Shown here one piece after another: positions 34,024 to 43,148 of a stretch of 64,000 nt of DNA. The stretch is from assembly GCA_947072565.1 (NCBI GenBank), contig CAMTIM010000046.1, positions 1-64,000 of the forward strand, written 5' to 3'. A program made the position numbers and the translations under genes. Source of the stretch: an uncultured Peptostreptococcaceae bacterium (GTDB lineage: Bacteria > Bacillota > Clostridia > Peptostreptococcales > Peptostreptococcaceae). The notes below the pieces were generated by a model. The model had not been told where the DNA came from and made no database searches. It saw nothing but the letters and a program-made list of their open reading frames with translations. Position 1 is the stretch's first letter, and each line of letters begins with the position of its first letter.

Positions 34024-35922
34024 ATGAGAATAACAGACTTAATAAATAAGAAATCTGTAAATTTAAATTTACAAAAACAAAATAAGTTAGAAGCAATAGA
34101 TAACTTAGTAGACTTAGTAAATAATAGTGGAAACTTAAACAATAAAGAAGAATATAAAAAAGCTATAATAGCTCGTGAAAATATGAGTACAACAGGAATA
34201 GGTGAGGGAGTAGCAATACCTCATGCAAAGACTAAATCAGTTAATAGTGCATGTTTGGCTGCTGCAGTTTGCAAGGATGGTATAGATTATGAATCTTTTG
34301 ATGGAAGCTTAGCAAATTTATTTTTTATGATAGCAGCACCAGATGGTGCTAATGACACTCATCTTGAGGTGTTATCTAGATTATCTACAATACTTATGGA
34401 TGAAGATTTTAGAATTAATTTAATGAACTCAAAATCAATAGATGAATTTATTCAATTAATAGACAAAAAAGAAAATGAGAAATTTCCAGAAGAAGCTATA
34501 GAAGAAATTTCTTCTATAAGTACATCATCAAAATATCCAAAAGTACTTGCAGTAACAGCTTGTCCAACTGGAATAGCGCACACTTTTATGGCGGCTGAGA
34601 GTTTAAATAAAATGGGTGAGAAAAAAGGAATTTCTATAAAAGTAGAAACAAATGGTTCATCAGGAGCTAAAAATATATTAACTAAAGATGAAATAGAAAA
34701 TGCAGAATGTATAATAGTAGCTGCTGATAAAAAGGTTGAAATGAGTAGATTTAATGGTAAAAAGGTTATTATAACTAAGGTTGCAAATGGAATACACAAA
34801 GCAGAAGAATTAATAGATAAAGCTTCAAGAGGAGATGCACCAATTTATAATCACTCTGGAGGAAATAGTTCTAGTGAAGAAAGTAGAGAGGATGAAACTG
34901 CTTTTAGAAAAATATATAAACATTTAATGAATGGTGTATCAAATATGCTACCGTTTGTTGTAAGTGGAGGTATACTTATAGCACTAGCATTCTTGTTTGA
35001 TGATTATTCAATAAATCCTAAAAACTTTGGTTCGAATTTACCTCTTCCAGCATTTCTTAAAGGAATAGGAGATTATGCATTTGGATTTATGTTACCAGTA
35101 CTTGCTGGATACATTGCATATTCTATAGCTGATAGACCTGCTATGGTAGTAGGTTTTGTAGGTGGGATAATTGCAAAAGAAAGTGGTTCTGGATTTTTAG
35201 GAGCATTACTTGCAGGTTTCATAGCAGGATATATAGTAGTAGGATTAAAGAAATTATTTAGTAAGTTACCGCAGTCACTTGATGGTATAAAGCCAGTACT
35301 TCTATTCCCATTGTTTGGAACACTTTTAATAGGAATAGTTATGACATTTGTAGTAATACCACCTGTAACAGCTATAAATAATGCGATGGTAGCATTTTTA
35401 AATGGTCTTGGTGGTAGTTCAAAGGTAGTACTTGGATTAGTATTAGGTGCTATGATGGCAATAGATATGGGTGGACCTATAAACAAAGCAGCATATGTAT
35501 TTGGAGTAGCTTCACTTGATGCAGGACAATTTGAAATAATGGCAGCAGTAATGGCTGGAGGTATGGTTCCACCACTTGCGATAGCTTTAGCTACAACATT
35601 CTTTAAAAATAGATTTACAAAAGAATAACAAGAATCAGGTAAAGTTAACTATGTAATGGGATTATCATTTATTACAGAAGGTGCAATACCATTTGCAGCA
35701 GCAGATCCACTTAAAGTAATACCAGCATGTGTAGTAGGTTCTGCAACTGCAGGAGCGTTAAGTATGTTATTTGGGGCAGCACTTAGAGCTCCTCATGGAG
35801 GAATATTCGTAGTACCAGTAGTTTCAAATCCACTAGGATACTTAGCTGCAATAGTAATAGGTTCTGTAGTAGGAATGCTACTTTTAGCAGTATTAAAGAA
35901 ACCTTTAGAAAAAGAAGCTTAA
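34024..35922 (+). pseudogene. fruA: Fructose PTS permease EIIABC, interrupted by an in-frame TAA
   Basis: Fructose-specific phosphotransferase permease. Domains in order: EIIA (about 1-145, phospho-His in VAIPHAKTK), EIIB (about 170-270, Cys in TACPTGIAHTFMAAE), then the EIIC membrane domain from about 300. A TAA at 35626-35628 stops the frame after ...NRFTKE, but the same frame carries on with no shift: QESGKVNYVMGLSFITEGAI and PFAAADP to 35922, which is the conserved end of EIIC. The normal family sequence has Glu at this spot, so one GAA-to-TAA change explains it. The downstream piece begins an ATG at 35656 with no ribosome site. Options are a nonsense mutation, a sequencing error, or readthrough (the stop is followed by CAA). 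Confidence 0.92.
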
Positions 35923-35964
35923 TATATTATAAATGTTAAAAGAATGTAAAATTTATAAAAACTG

Positions 35965-35993
35965 TTGCTAAAGAAAAAATATAGACGTATAAT
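35965..35993 (+). promoter_or_regulatory. Sigma-A promoter for the manganese riboswitch transcript
   Basis: TTGCTA at 35965-35970 and TATAAT at 35988-35993, with a 17-base spacer, about 20 bases upstream of the riboswitch. Confidence 0.75.
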
Positions 35994-36009
35994 GAGTATA
36001 TAAATAAAT

Positions 36010-36120
36010 AATATTCCCTTGAAGGGGAGTAGCTTTCACGAAAGTGATAATCAGTCGTCAGTTCGGATTATATATCCCGGTTGATTAGCGAGTATATTAA
36101 CTTGTTAGCAAGACCTTCAA
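36010..36120 (+). ncRNA. Manganese (yybP-ykoY) riboswitch
   Basis: Begins with the signature GAAGGGGAGTAGC, followed by a TTTCACGAAAGTGA hairpin, AATCAGTCGTCAG, CCCGGTTGATT and GCAAGACCTTCAA. TTGAAGG at the 5' side pairs with CCTTCAA at the 3' side to close the aptamer. The same CCTTCAA is the left arm of the terminator at 36111, so ligand-stabilised closure would stop the terminator forming and turn expression on with Mn2+. Confidence 0.88.
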
Positions 36121-36159
36121 AGTAAACTCTAATTAGAGTTTACTTTGAAGGTCTTTTTT
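36111..36159 (+). terminator. Terminator of the manganese riboswitch
   Basis: A very long perfect hairpin: 22 bases from AGACCTTCAAAG (36111) pair with the mirror ending TTTGAAGGTCT, followed by six T. Its left arm overlaps the 3' strand of the aptamer's closing helix. The 36160-36307 stretch holds the rest of the leader and the ribosome site. Confidence 0.93.
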
Positions 36160-36307
36160 ATTTTATAAAAATTAAATTATCATTAAAGCATAGAGAATTT
36201 TAGGTAATTACATAACAAAGACAGACATCAAAAAATTCTGCAAACGCGAATTGATAGTAGCTTTAACTTCAGGGAAGAGATTTAAATAATTAAAAGTGGA
36301 GGTAAGT

Positions 36308-38932
36308 ATGTTTTATAAAAAAAGTGTAGAAGACGTAACCAAAAAGCTAAATACTAGTTTAAATGGTATAGCTAAGGAAGAAGTACAAGAAAGATTAGAA
36401 AAATTTGGATATAATGAATTACAAGAAAAAGAAAAGACACCAACGTGGAAATTATTCGTTGATAGTTTTAAAGATCCATTAGTTATAATTCTTTTAATAG
36501 CAGCTCTTGTTCAAGTATTTTTAGGAGAAGTAGTAGAATCTAGTATAATATTTGCGGTACTAATATTAAATTCAATACTTGGTGTAGTTCAAACTAAAAA
36601 GGCAGAGGGTTCATTATCAAGTTTAAAGAAAATGTCAGTACCAAATGCAAAAGTAATAAGAGATAATATCAAAGTTACTGTACCATCAAGAGAATTAGTT
36701 CAAGGTGATATCGTAATATTAGAAGCTGGGGATTATGTGCCAGCAGATGGTAGAATAATAGAAGCTCAAACTCTTAAGGTTGTAGAAGGTATGTTAACAG
36801 GAGAATCAGAACCTGTACTAAAACATCACGAAACAATACTTGATGAATGTGCATTAGGTGACCAAAAGAATATGGTATTTAGTGGTTCTATGGTTGTTTA
36901 TGGTAGAGCGACTTATGTAGTTACAGGATGTGGTATGAATACAGAGGTAGGTAAGATAGCTGATTTATTAGATAATGCAGAGAATAAAGAAACACCTCTT
37001 CAGAAAAAATTAGATGACTTTGGTAAAAAGTTAGGTGTAGGTATAGTAGTATTATCAGTTATAATATTTGCAGTTCAAGTTTTTAGAGGTGATAATGTAG
37101 TTGATTCATTTATGTTTGCAATAGCAATAGCAGTTGCAGCAATACCAGAGGCTCTATCTTCAATAGTTACGATAGTGCTAGCAGTTGGAACAAATACAAT
37201 GGCTAAAAAACAAGCTATAATAAGAAAATTACCAGCAGTTGAAACACTAGGTTCTACAAGTGTAATATGTACAGATAAAACTGGTACATTAACTCAAAAT
37301 AAAATGACTGTAGTAGACACTTATATGTATGGTGTTAAAGAAGTAAATTTAGATAATAATAGTGGTGGATGTGAAGCAGCGTTAACTAAATATGGTTCTG
37401 TTCAAGAAGAATATTTGACATTAGCATCTGTACTTTGTAATGACTCTGATATAACTAATGAAGGTATTGAAATAGGAGACCCTACAGAAGTAGCACTTAT
37501 AAATTACGCAGATAAAAATAGTTTGAATTATAAAGAAATAAGAGAAAAACATAATAGAATAAGTGAATTACCATTTGATAGTGATAGAAAACTTATGTCA
37601 ACTGTAAACAAGATAAATGATAAATCTATAATGCTTACAAAAGGTGCACCTGATATAGTATTTAACAGATGTAAATATGCTCTAGAAGATGGAGAATTAG
37701 TTTCTATTAATGAAGAAATAATAAATGAATACAAAAAAATTAATGAAGAATTTTCAAATAAAGCACTAAGAGTTTTAGCATTTGCAACTAAGAATATAGA
37801 AAGTGAAAATTCTGATATAAGTATAGAAGATGAAAAAGACTTAACACTTGTTGGAATAATGGCTATGATAGATCCTCCAAGAGAAGAAGTATATGAAGCT
37901 GTTAGAGATGCTAAAAAATCTGGAATAAAAACAGTAATGATAACAGGAGACCATAAAACAACTGCAAAAGCTATAGCAAAAGATATAGGAATAATGGTTG
38001 ATGGTGACTTAGCACTTACAGGTCAAGAATTAGATGAATTAAGTGATATACAATTAGATGAAAACCTAGAAAAAATATCAGTTTATGCAAGAGTTTCACC
38101 AGAAAATAAAATAAGAATAGTAAAGGCATGGCAAAGCAAAGGTAAGGTATGTGCTATGACAGGAGATGGTGTAAATGACGCACCAGCTTTAAAACAAGCA
38201 GATATAGGAATAGGTATGGGAAGTGGTACTGAAGTTGCTAAGGATGCATCTTCTATGGTATTACTTGATGATAATTTTGCAACAATAGTTAAAGCTGTTG
38301 AAGTAGGTAGAACAGTTTATGATAACATTAAAAAATCTATAACTTATTTATTTGCAGGAAACTTAGGTGGAATAATAGCTATATTATTTGCAGTATTTGC
38401 AGATTGGGCTAATCCATTTACAACGATACAATTACTATTTATAAACTTAGTAACAGATTCGCTTCCAGCAATAGCACTAGGTCTTGAAAAGCCTGAAAAA
38501 ACTGTAATGAATAACCCTCCAAGAAATCCTAATGAAGGAATACTTGCAGGAGGAACTTTAAGAGCTGTAGCTGTTAGAGGAACTATAATAGGGGTTGTAA
38601 CTATAGTAGCTCAATATATAGGAACACAACATTCACCAGAATTAGGAACTGCAATGGCATTTGCTACACTTACATTATCTAGAATAATACAAACATTTGC
38701 ATCAAGATCTAATACTGAAACAATATTTAAATTAGGTTTTGCTAGTAATAAATATGTTTTAGGTGCAGTTGTTATATGTTTAGCTATGTTTGGTATAACA
38801 TTAGTTCCATTTATGAGAGATATATTTGCAATACCAGAGTACTTCAATTTACAAAGCTTAGGAACTTGTTTCGCATTAGCTATAGTTGCTAGCTTAGGTA
38901 TGGAGGGTAGCAAGTTTATAAATAAAAACTAA
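36308..38932 (+). CDS. P2A-type cation ATPase, probable manganese (or calcium) exporter
   Basis: An 874-residue PacL/SERCA-like P-type ATPase that pumps a divalent cation outward. The actuator has LTGESEPV; the transmembrane ion site has VAAIPEALSSIVTIVLA (PEAL, M4); the phosphorylation site is CTDKTGTLTQNKM with the Asp; the nucleotide domain has KGAPD and the hinge is TGDGVNDAPALKQADIG. M5 and M6 carry NLVTDSLPA. The Mn2+ riboswitch upstream makes manganese the likely physiological substrate, as in Lactococcus YoaB-type pumps; calcium is the alternative by homology. I use ATG 36308 with GGAGG just before; GTG 36296 overlaps that site. Confidence 0.93.
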   Translation: MFYKKSVEDVTKKLNTSLNGIAKEEVQERLEKFGYNELQEKEKTPTWKLFVDSFKDPLVIILLIAALVQVFLGEVVESSIIFAVLILNSILGVVQTKKAEGSLSSLKKMSVPNAKVIRDNIKVTVPSRELVQGDIVILEAGDYVPADGRIIEAQTLKVVEGMLTGESEPVLKHHETILDECALGDQKNMVFSGSMVVYGRATYVVTGCGMNTEVGKIADLLDNAENKETPLQKKLDDFGKKLGVGIVVLSVIIFAVQVFRGDNVVDSFMFAIAIAVAAIPEALSSIVTIVLAVGTNTMAKKQAIIRKLPAVETLGSTSVICTDKTGTLTQNKMTVVDTYMYGVKEVNLDNNSGGCEAALTKYGSVQEEYLTLASVLCNDSDITNEGIEIGDPTEVALINYADKNSLNYKEIREKHNRISELPFDSDRKLMSTVNKINDKSIMLTKGAPDIVFNRCKYALEDGELVSINEEIINEYKKINEEFSNKALRVLAFATKNIESENSDISIEDEKDLTLVGIMAMIDPPREEVYEAVRDAKKSGIKTVMITGDHKTTAKAIAKDIGIMVDGDLALTGQELDELSDIQLDENLEKISVYARVSPENKIRIVKAWQSKGKVCAMTGDGVNDAPALKQADIGIGMGSGTEVAKDASSMVLLDDNFATIVKAVEVGRTVYDNIKKSITYLFAGNLGGIIAILFAVFADWANPFTTIQLLFINLVTDSLPAIALGLEKPEKTVMNNPPRNPNEGILAGGTLRAVAVRGTIIGVVTIVAQYIGTQHSPELGTAMAFATLTLSRIIQTFASRSNTETIFKLGFASNKYVLGAVVICLAMFGITLVPFMRDIFAIPEYFNLQSLGTCFALAIVASLGMEGSKFINKN

Positions 38933-38943
38933 TAATAAATTAC

Positions 38944-38992
38944 AAAAAGTGTAGATATATTTATTTAAAATCAAATATATCTGCACTTTTTT
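38944..38992 (+). terminator. Intrinsic terminator
   Basis: AAAAAGTGTAGATATATTT pairs with AAATATATCTGCACTTTTT (G-U pair and short loop), with a T-run; the A-rich left side means it could also act on the minus strand. Confidence 0.88.
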
Positions 38993-39010
38993 ATATAACT
39001 ATAATGGTCT

Positions 39011-39610
39011 TTATTCCATATATTTATAATCAAGCCTAATCATATATATAATATCATTTTCGCCTAACCAAAACTCTAAACAACACTCTTTTTTCTTATC
39101 TATATAACCTATAATATTCAGACCTTGCTCAGTCCTTGTATAATAATTTTCTCCATAAAATTTGATTATTTGGTTTTTATCATCTCCAATATGTATTCCT
39201 CTAGATGTTTTTATGTTTTCATTATCTATAATAAATCTAATTATTTTATTATCATTTTTATTTGTTGCTATCTCAAGGCCATCTGTTAAATTATAATAAT
39301 TATATTCAACATTATCTTTGCTAGGAGAAAAAGATTTACCATACTTATTTTTTATTTTATATTGATTAGTTGAATCACCTAAATACATTTTTTCTATATT
39401 TTCTTCACTTAAATTTATTGATTTTGTAAAGTGAAATCGAAGGGATTTACTTTCCTCTATAAACAAAGCTAAAAATATAGAAATGAAAAATATTATAAAT
39501 AAGGAAATTAAAATTGATGATATTTTAATAATAAATTTATTTCTAATCAATATGCCTAATATTAGCCCTAATAAACACCCTAAAAATACAAAACTAATTA
39601 TTATGCACAA
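39011..39610 (-). CDS. Unrecognised membrane-anchored protein
   Basis: A 199-residue protein with two hydrophobic segments (about 3-22 and 27-52) and an outside domain of about 145 residues rich in Asn, Lys and Tyr. I recognise no family. The start is TTG at 39610, with GGGGG at the right distance on the minus strand. The C-terminal half (GIHIGDDKNQIIKFYG, GYIDKKKECCLEFWL) has the look of a small alpha/beta domain. It lies downstream of another small membrane gene on the same strand, 36 bases after it, so the two probably form a unit. Function unknown. Confidence 0.7.
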   Translation of the reverse strand: MCIIISFVFLGCLLGLILGILIRNKFIIKISSILISLFIIFFISIFLALFIEESKSLRFHFTKSINLSEENIEKMYLGDSTNQYKIKNKYGKSFSPSKDNVEYNYYNLTDGLEIATNKNDNKIIRFIIDNENIKTSRGIHIGDDKNQIIKFYGENYYTRTEQGLNIIGYIDKKKECCLEFWLGENDIIYMIRLDYKYME

Positions 39611-39646
39611 TCTCCAGTCCCCCTTAAATAACTATCCTGTATAAAA

Positions 39647-39988
39647 CTATAATTTTATAATTGAAATTATCATAGATATTTCTTGTTGGTCTAAATAGTC
39701 AAGATACTTAAATGATAGTGTTAAATATGAAACTGATAGTATTATAAGCGCTAGTGATATTCCAAAAACTGACTTATCTATCTTTGTTGGGCTATGAAAC
39801 AAAGCCCAAGTGCTTTGAATAAAACTAATAATAAGAGAGATTGAAGTTAATAAAAAACCAATTGGTATAAGTGCAAATGGTTCAATTAGTCTACCGTCAG
39901 GGGCTACCTTAGATCCGATAAGAGCAAATGCTGCGAAACATGATATACCTAAAATAAATGAAATGATTGTAAATATATATTTTTTCAT
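39647..39988 (-). CDS. Small four-helix membrane protein
   Basis: A 113-residue protein with four predicted membrane segments: about 5-25, 35-58, 70-95 with polar breaks (SPTKIDKS between), and a last amphipathic end QQEISMIISIIKL. No family recognised with confidence. The start is the ATG at 39988; AAAAGG lies 12 bases ahead, whereas the upstream in-frame ATG at 40000 abuts that site. It is divergent from the siderophore importer, sharing the intergenic region 39989-40350 that holds Fur boxes and a perfect palindrome. Confidence 0.72.
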   Translation of the reverse strand: MKKYIFTIISFILGISCFAAFALIGSKVAPDGRLIEPFALIPIGFLLTSISLIISFIQSTWALFHSPTKIDKSVFGISLALIILSVSYLTLSFKYLDYLDQQEISMIISIIKL

Positions 39989-40122
39989 GGTTTTTACCAT
40001 CCTTTTCTTATAATTTATTTTAAATTTAATTTTTAACTAGTTATCAAATTTATATTAAGAGCATAACATATTGTTTATTGATTTTCAATATATTGTTATT
40101 GAAAAATATGAAATAAGTTGTA

Positions 40123-40148
40123 TATAACAATAATTTATTATTGTTATA
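40123..40148. repeat. Perfect 26-base palindrome in the divergent promoter region
   Basis: TATAACAATAAT, two central T, ATTATTGTTATA: 12-base arms with no mismatch. It lies between the divergent small membrane gene (start 39988) and the iron importer promoter (40253). A second related motif TTGTTATTG is nearby. It could be an operator for the minus-strand unit. Confidence 0.5.
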
Positions 40149-40252
40149 TTGTTATGAAGATTGAATTTACAAACATAAAAAAATAATCACAGTCCAAATG
40201 TTGGAAAATACACAGATAAGGAGTATTTTAAATAATAAGTTATAAAAAATGA

Positions 40253-40310
40253 TTGACAATGATAATTTTTATCAATAAAATAAGATTAAAGTATATGATA
40301 ATTAATATCA
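40253..40310 (+). promoter_or_regulatory. Iron-regulated promoter with two Fur boxes
   Basis: TTGACA (40253-40258) and TAAAAT (40276-40281) with a 17-base spacer. TGATAATTTTTATCA at 40260-40274 lies in the spacer and is a near-perfect 7-1-7 Fur site; TGATAATTAATATCA at 40296-40310 is a second. A third TGATTATCA lies near 40320. Iron-loaded Fur would block the promoter. Confidence 0.88.
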
Positions 40311-40350
40311 ATAAATATTGATTATCATATAACTAAAAATAGGAGGAATT

Positions 40351-41304
40351 ATGAAAAAAAGGTACTTAATAATTTTATTGACAGTATTATCACTAATTTC
40401 TATTTTCATAGGAGTGAATGATATTAAAATATTAGATATATTGAAATTAAACAATGAGAAGTTAAATATATTACTTATAAGCCGAATACCAAGGTTAGTA
40501 AGTATATTAGTTGCAGGTATGGGAATGAGTATATGTGGTCTTATAATGCAACAGATAAGTAAAAATAAATTTGTATCGCCGACAACCGGAGCAACAATAG
40601 ATGCAGCTCAATTAGGGTTAGTATTTTCAATGCTTTTACTTCCTAAAGCTGGAATGGGTGCAAAGATGATAGTTTCATTTATATTTTCTCTTATAGGGAC
40701 ATTCTTATTTATGAATATCTTAAAGAGATTACAGTTTAAAAATGCAGTTTTTGTACCTTTAGTTGGGATAATGTTTGGTAATATAATTGGTTCAATGACT
40801 ACATTTATAGCTTATAAAAATAATTTAATGCAAGACATATCATCATGGATGCAAGGAAATTTTGCTATGATACTTAAAGGAAATTATGAAATGCTATACA
40901 TAACAATACCACTTATAGTAATAGCATATTTATACGCTAATAAATTTACTATAGCAGGTATGGGGGAAGATTTTGCAACAAATCTAGGACTTAATTACAA
41001 TAAAATAGTCAATATTGGTTTAACTATAGTAGCAGTAGTAACATCAAGTGTAGTTATAACTGTTGGAAGTATACCATTTATAGGTTTAATAGTTCCTAAT
41101 ATAGTATCTATGTATAAAGGCGATAACATAAAAGATAGCATCTGGCATACCGGACTATTTGGAGCAATATTTGTTTTAAGTTGTGATATATTCTCAAGAA
41201 TTATAATATATCCATATGAAATACCAATAGGTCTTACAGTCGGGGTTATCGGAAGTGGAATGTTCTTATACATGATATTAAGGAGGAATTTACATGCAAA
41301 TTAG
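40351..41304 (+). CDS. Ferric-siderophore ABC importer permease
   Basis: A 317-residue FecCD/BtuC-type inner membrane subunit with about nine hydrophobic segments. Typical family blocks are RIPRLVSILVAGMGMSICGLIMQ near the start and GSIPFIGLIVPNIV near the end (the coupling loop region). It is the first gene of an importer operon: permease, permease, ATPase, then binding protein. The order and types resemble the petrobactin or catechol importers YclNOPQ and FatDCEB. AGGAGG precedes the ATG. Regulated by Fur sites upstream. The ligand cannot be read. Confidence 0.93.
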   Translation: MKKRYLIILLTVLSLISIFIGVNDIKILDILKLNNEKLNILLISRIPRLVSILVAGMGMSICGLIMQQISKNKFVSPTTGATIDAAQLGLVFSMLLLPKAGMGAKMIVSFIFSLIGTFLFMNILKRLQFKNAVFVPLVGIMFGNIIGSMTTFIAYKNNLMQDISSWMQGNFAMILKGNYEMLYITIPLIVIAYLYANKFTIAGMGEDFATNLGLNYNKIVNIGLTIVAVVTSSVVITVGSIPFIGLIVPNIVSMYKGDNIKDSIWHTGLFGAIFVLSCDIFSRIIIYPYEIPIGLTVGVIGSGMFLYMILRRNLHAN

Positions 41305-42304
41305 TTATAGTAATAAATTACATAGTAAAAATAATTTATATATAAGTAAAGAAAACAAGCAAAAAAGAATAATATATATATTATTAGCAATGATTACAGT
41401 ATTTTCAATATTATTTTTAATATCAGATGTAAATCCTAGTTACTTTGACTATGCAATGAGTCAAAGAATACCAAAGTTAATAGCAATAATTTTAACAGGA
41501 GGGTGTATAGCTTTTTCATCTATGATTTTTCAAACTATAACTAATAACAATATACTAACGCCGAGTGTATTAGGGCTAGATTCATTATATGTATTAGTTC
41601 AAACTATAATAGTATTTTTCGTAGGAGTAGAAAGTAACTTTGTAACTAATAAAAGTAGTAACTTTCTATTATCAGTAACAGTAATGGTTATAGCTAGTTT
41701 TCTTCTTTATAAAAAGTTATTTGAAAAAAGCAATAATAATATATTCTTTTTATTACTAATAGGTATGATATTTGGAACATTATTTAAAAGTATGTCAACA
41801 TTTATGCAAGTTATAATAGATCCAAATGAATATGCAGCACTTCAAAATAGCTTATATGCAAGCTTTGGGAATGTAAACACACAAATCCTATTAATAGGTT
41901 CTGTAATTATAATAGCTATGGTTCCGTTTATATATGATGACTTAAAATATCTAGATGTTATAAGCTTAGGAAAAGACCATGCTATAAACTTAGGTGTAGA
42001 TTATGACAAGATTGTAAAAAAAATGATAATAGTAGTATCTATTTTAGTTTCAGTTTCTACAGCTTTAGTAGGTCCCATAACTTTCTTAGGTCTAATAGTA
42101 GTAAATGTTACAAAACAGATATTAAATACTTATAAGCATACTTATTTATTGTCTGTATCGGTATTAGTAAGTGTATTAACACTAGTAAGTGGTCAATTTT
42201 TAGTAGAAAGAGTATTTAGTTTCAACACAACTTTAAGTGTAATTATAAACTTTATAGGTGGAATATACTTTATATACTTATTATTAAAGGAGAGTAAGGC
42301 GTAA
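41294..42304 (+). CDS. Ferric-siderophore ABC importer permease, second subunit
   Basis: A 336-residue FecCD-type permease. It overlaps the first permease by 11 bases, a sign of translational coupling; AGGAGG in the end of the first gene is its ribosome site. It has about nine hydrophobic segments with RIPKLIAIILTGGCIAFSS and GPITFLGLIVVNV, the counterparts of the first gene's motifs. The N-terminus has a basic stretch of about 25 residues (NKLHSKNNLYISKENKQKR) before the first membrane helix. The two permeases would form a heterodimeric channel. Confidence 0.93.
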   Translation: MQISYSNKLHSKNNLYISKENKQKRIIYILLAMITVFSILFLISDVNPSYFDYAMSQRIPKLIAIILTGGCIAFSSMIFQTITNNNILTPSVLGLDSLYVLVQTIIVFFVGVESNFVTNKSSNFLLSVTVMVIASFLLYKKLFEKSNNNIFFLLLIGMIFGTLFKSMSTFMQVIIDPNEYAALQNSLYASFGNVNTQILLIGSVIIIAMVPFIYDDLKYLDVISLGKDHAINLGVDYDKIVKKMIIVVSILVSVSTALVGPITFLGLIVVNVTKQILNTYKHTYLLSVSVLVSVLTLVSGQFLVERVFSFNTTLSVIINFIGGIYFIYLLLKESKA

Positions 42305-43059
42305 TGATTGTAGTAAAAGATATAATAAAAAAATATTCTAATAAAATTGTTGTAGATAAATTTTCAGTTAATATAGAAAAAGGTAAAATTACTTCTTTTA
42401 TAGGCCCAAATGGAGCTGGAAAAAGTACTGCTTTATCAATGATAACTAGACTTATGAAAAAAGATGGTGGAAGTATAATAATAGATGGGAAAAATTTAGA
42501 TGAGTGGGATAATAAAGATTTATCTAAAAAAATAGCTATACTTAAGCAATCTAACAATGTGAACTTAAAACTTACAATAAGAGAACTAGTTAGCTTTGGA
42601 AGATTTCCGCATAGTCAAGGAAGACTTACAAGCGAAGATAATAAATACATAGATGAAGCTATTGAATACATGAAACTTAAAAGTATAGAAGACAAATACA
42701 TAGATGAACTAAGTGGAGGTCAAAGACAAAGAGCTTACATTGCAATGGTTATAGCACAAAATACAGAATATGTATTTTTAGATGAACCACTTAACAATTT
42801 AGACATGAAACACTCAGTAGAAATGATGAAAGTACTTAGAAATTTATGTGATGAGTTAGGTAAAACAGTTGTTTTAGTTATGCATGATATAAACTATACA
42901 TCTTGTTATTCAGATTACATAGTAGCGCTTAAAGATGGTAAAATAGCTAGTCATGGAACTCGTGATGAGATAATTAATAAAAAAATTCTAGAATCTATTT
43001 ATGAAATGCAATTTGATATAAGAGAGATAAACGGAGAAAAAATCTGTATTTATTTTTAA
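42304..43059 (+). CDS. Ferric-siderophore ABC importer ATPase
   Basis: The 251-residue ATP-binding subunit. Walker A is FIGPNGAGKSTALS, the Q-loop AILKQSNNV, the signature ELSGGQRQRAYIAM, Walker B EYVFLDEPLNNLD and the H-loop VMHDINY. This is the FhuC/FatE/YclP-type ATPase. The ATG overlaps the preceding stop codon by one base. After the stop comes a short gap with another Fur box before the binding-protein gene. Confidence 0.95.
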   Translation: MIVVKDIIKKYSNKIVVDKFSVNIEKGKITSFIGPNGAGKSTALSMITRLMKKDGGSIIIDGKNLDEWDNKDLSKKIAILKQSNNVNLKLTIRELVSFGRFPHSQGRLTSEDNKYIDEAIEYMKLKSIEDKYIDELSGGQRQRAYIAMVIAQNTEYVFLDEPLNNLDMKHSVEMMKVLRNLCDELGKTVVLVMHDINYTSCYSDYIVALKDGKIASHGTRDEIINKKILESIYEMQFDIREINGEKICIYF

Positions 43060-43077
43060 AAAAATTTTACAAAGTTA

Positions 43078-43096
43078 TTGATAATGATAATCGTTT
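43078..43096 (+). promoter_or_regulatory. Fur box ahead of the binding-protein gene
   Basis: TTGATAATGATAATCG contains overlapping GATAAT hexamers typical of Fur sites (GATAAT-type repeats). It lies in the 89-base gap between the ATPase and the binding-protein gene, with a TATAAT at 43119-43124. This suggests a second iron-controlled promoter. Confidence 0.75.
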
Positions 43097-43148
43097 TAAA
43101 GAAATAGAATCGATAAAATATAATAAAAAACAAGGGAGAATTAATAAA

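Noticed and set aside
35656-35922. A separate 88-residue membrane protein gene
   Set aside because: It continues fruA in the same frame after a single TAA, has no ribosome site, and matches the end of the EIIC domain; treated as part of interrupted fruA.
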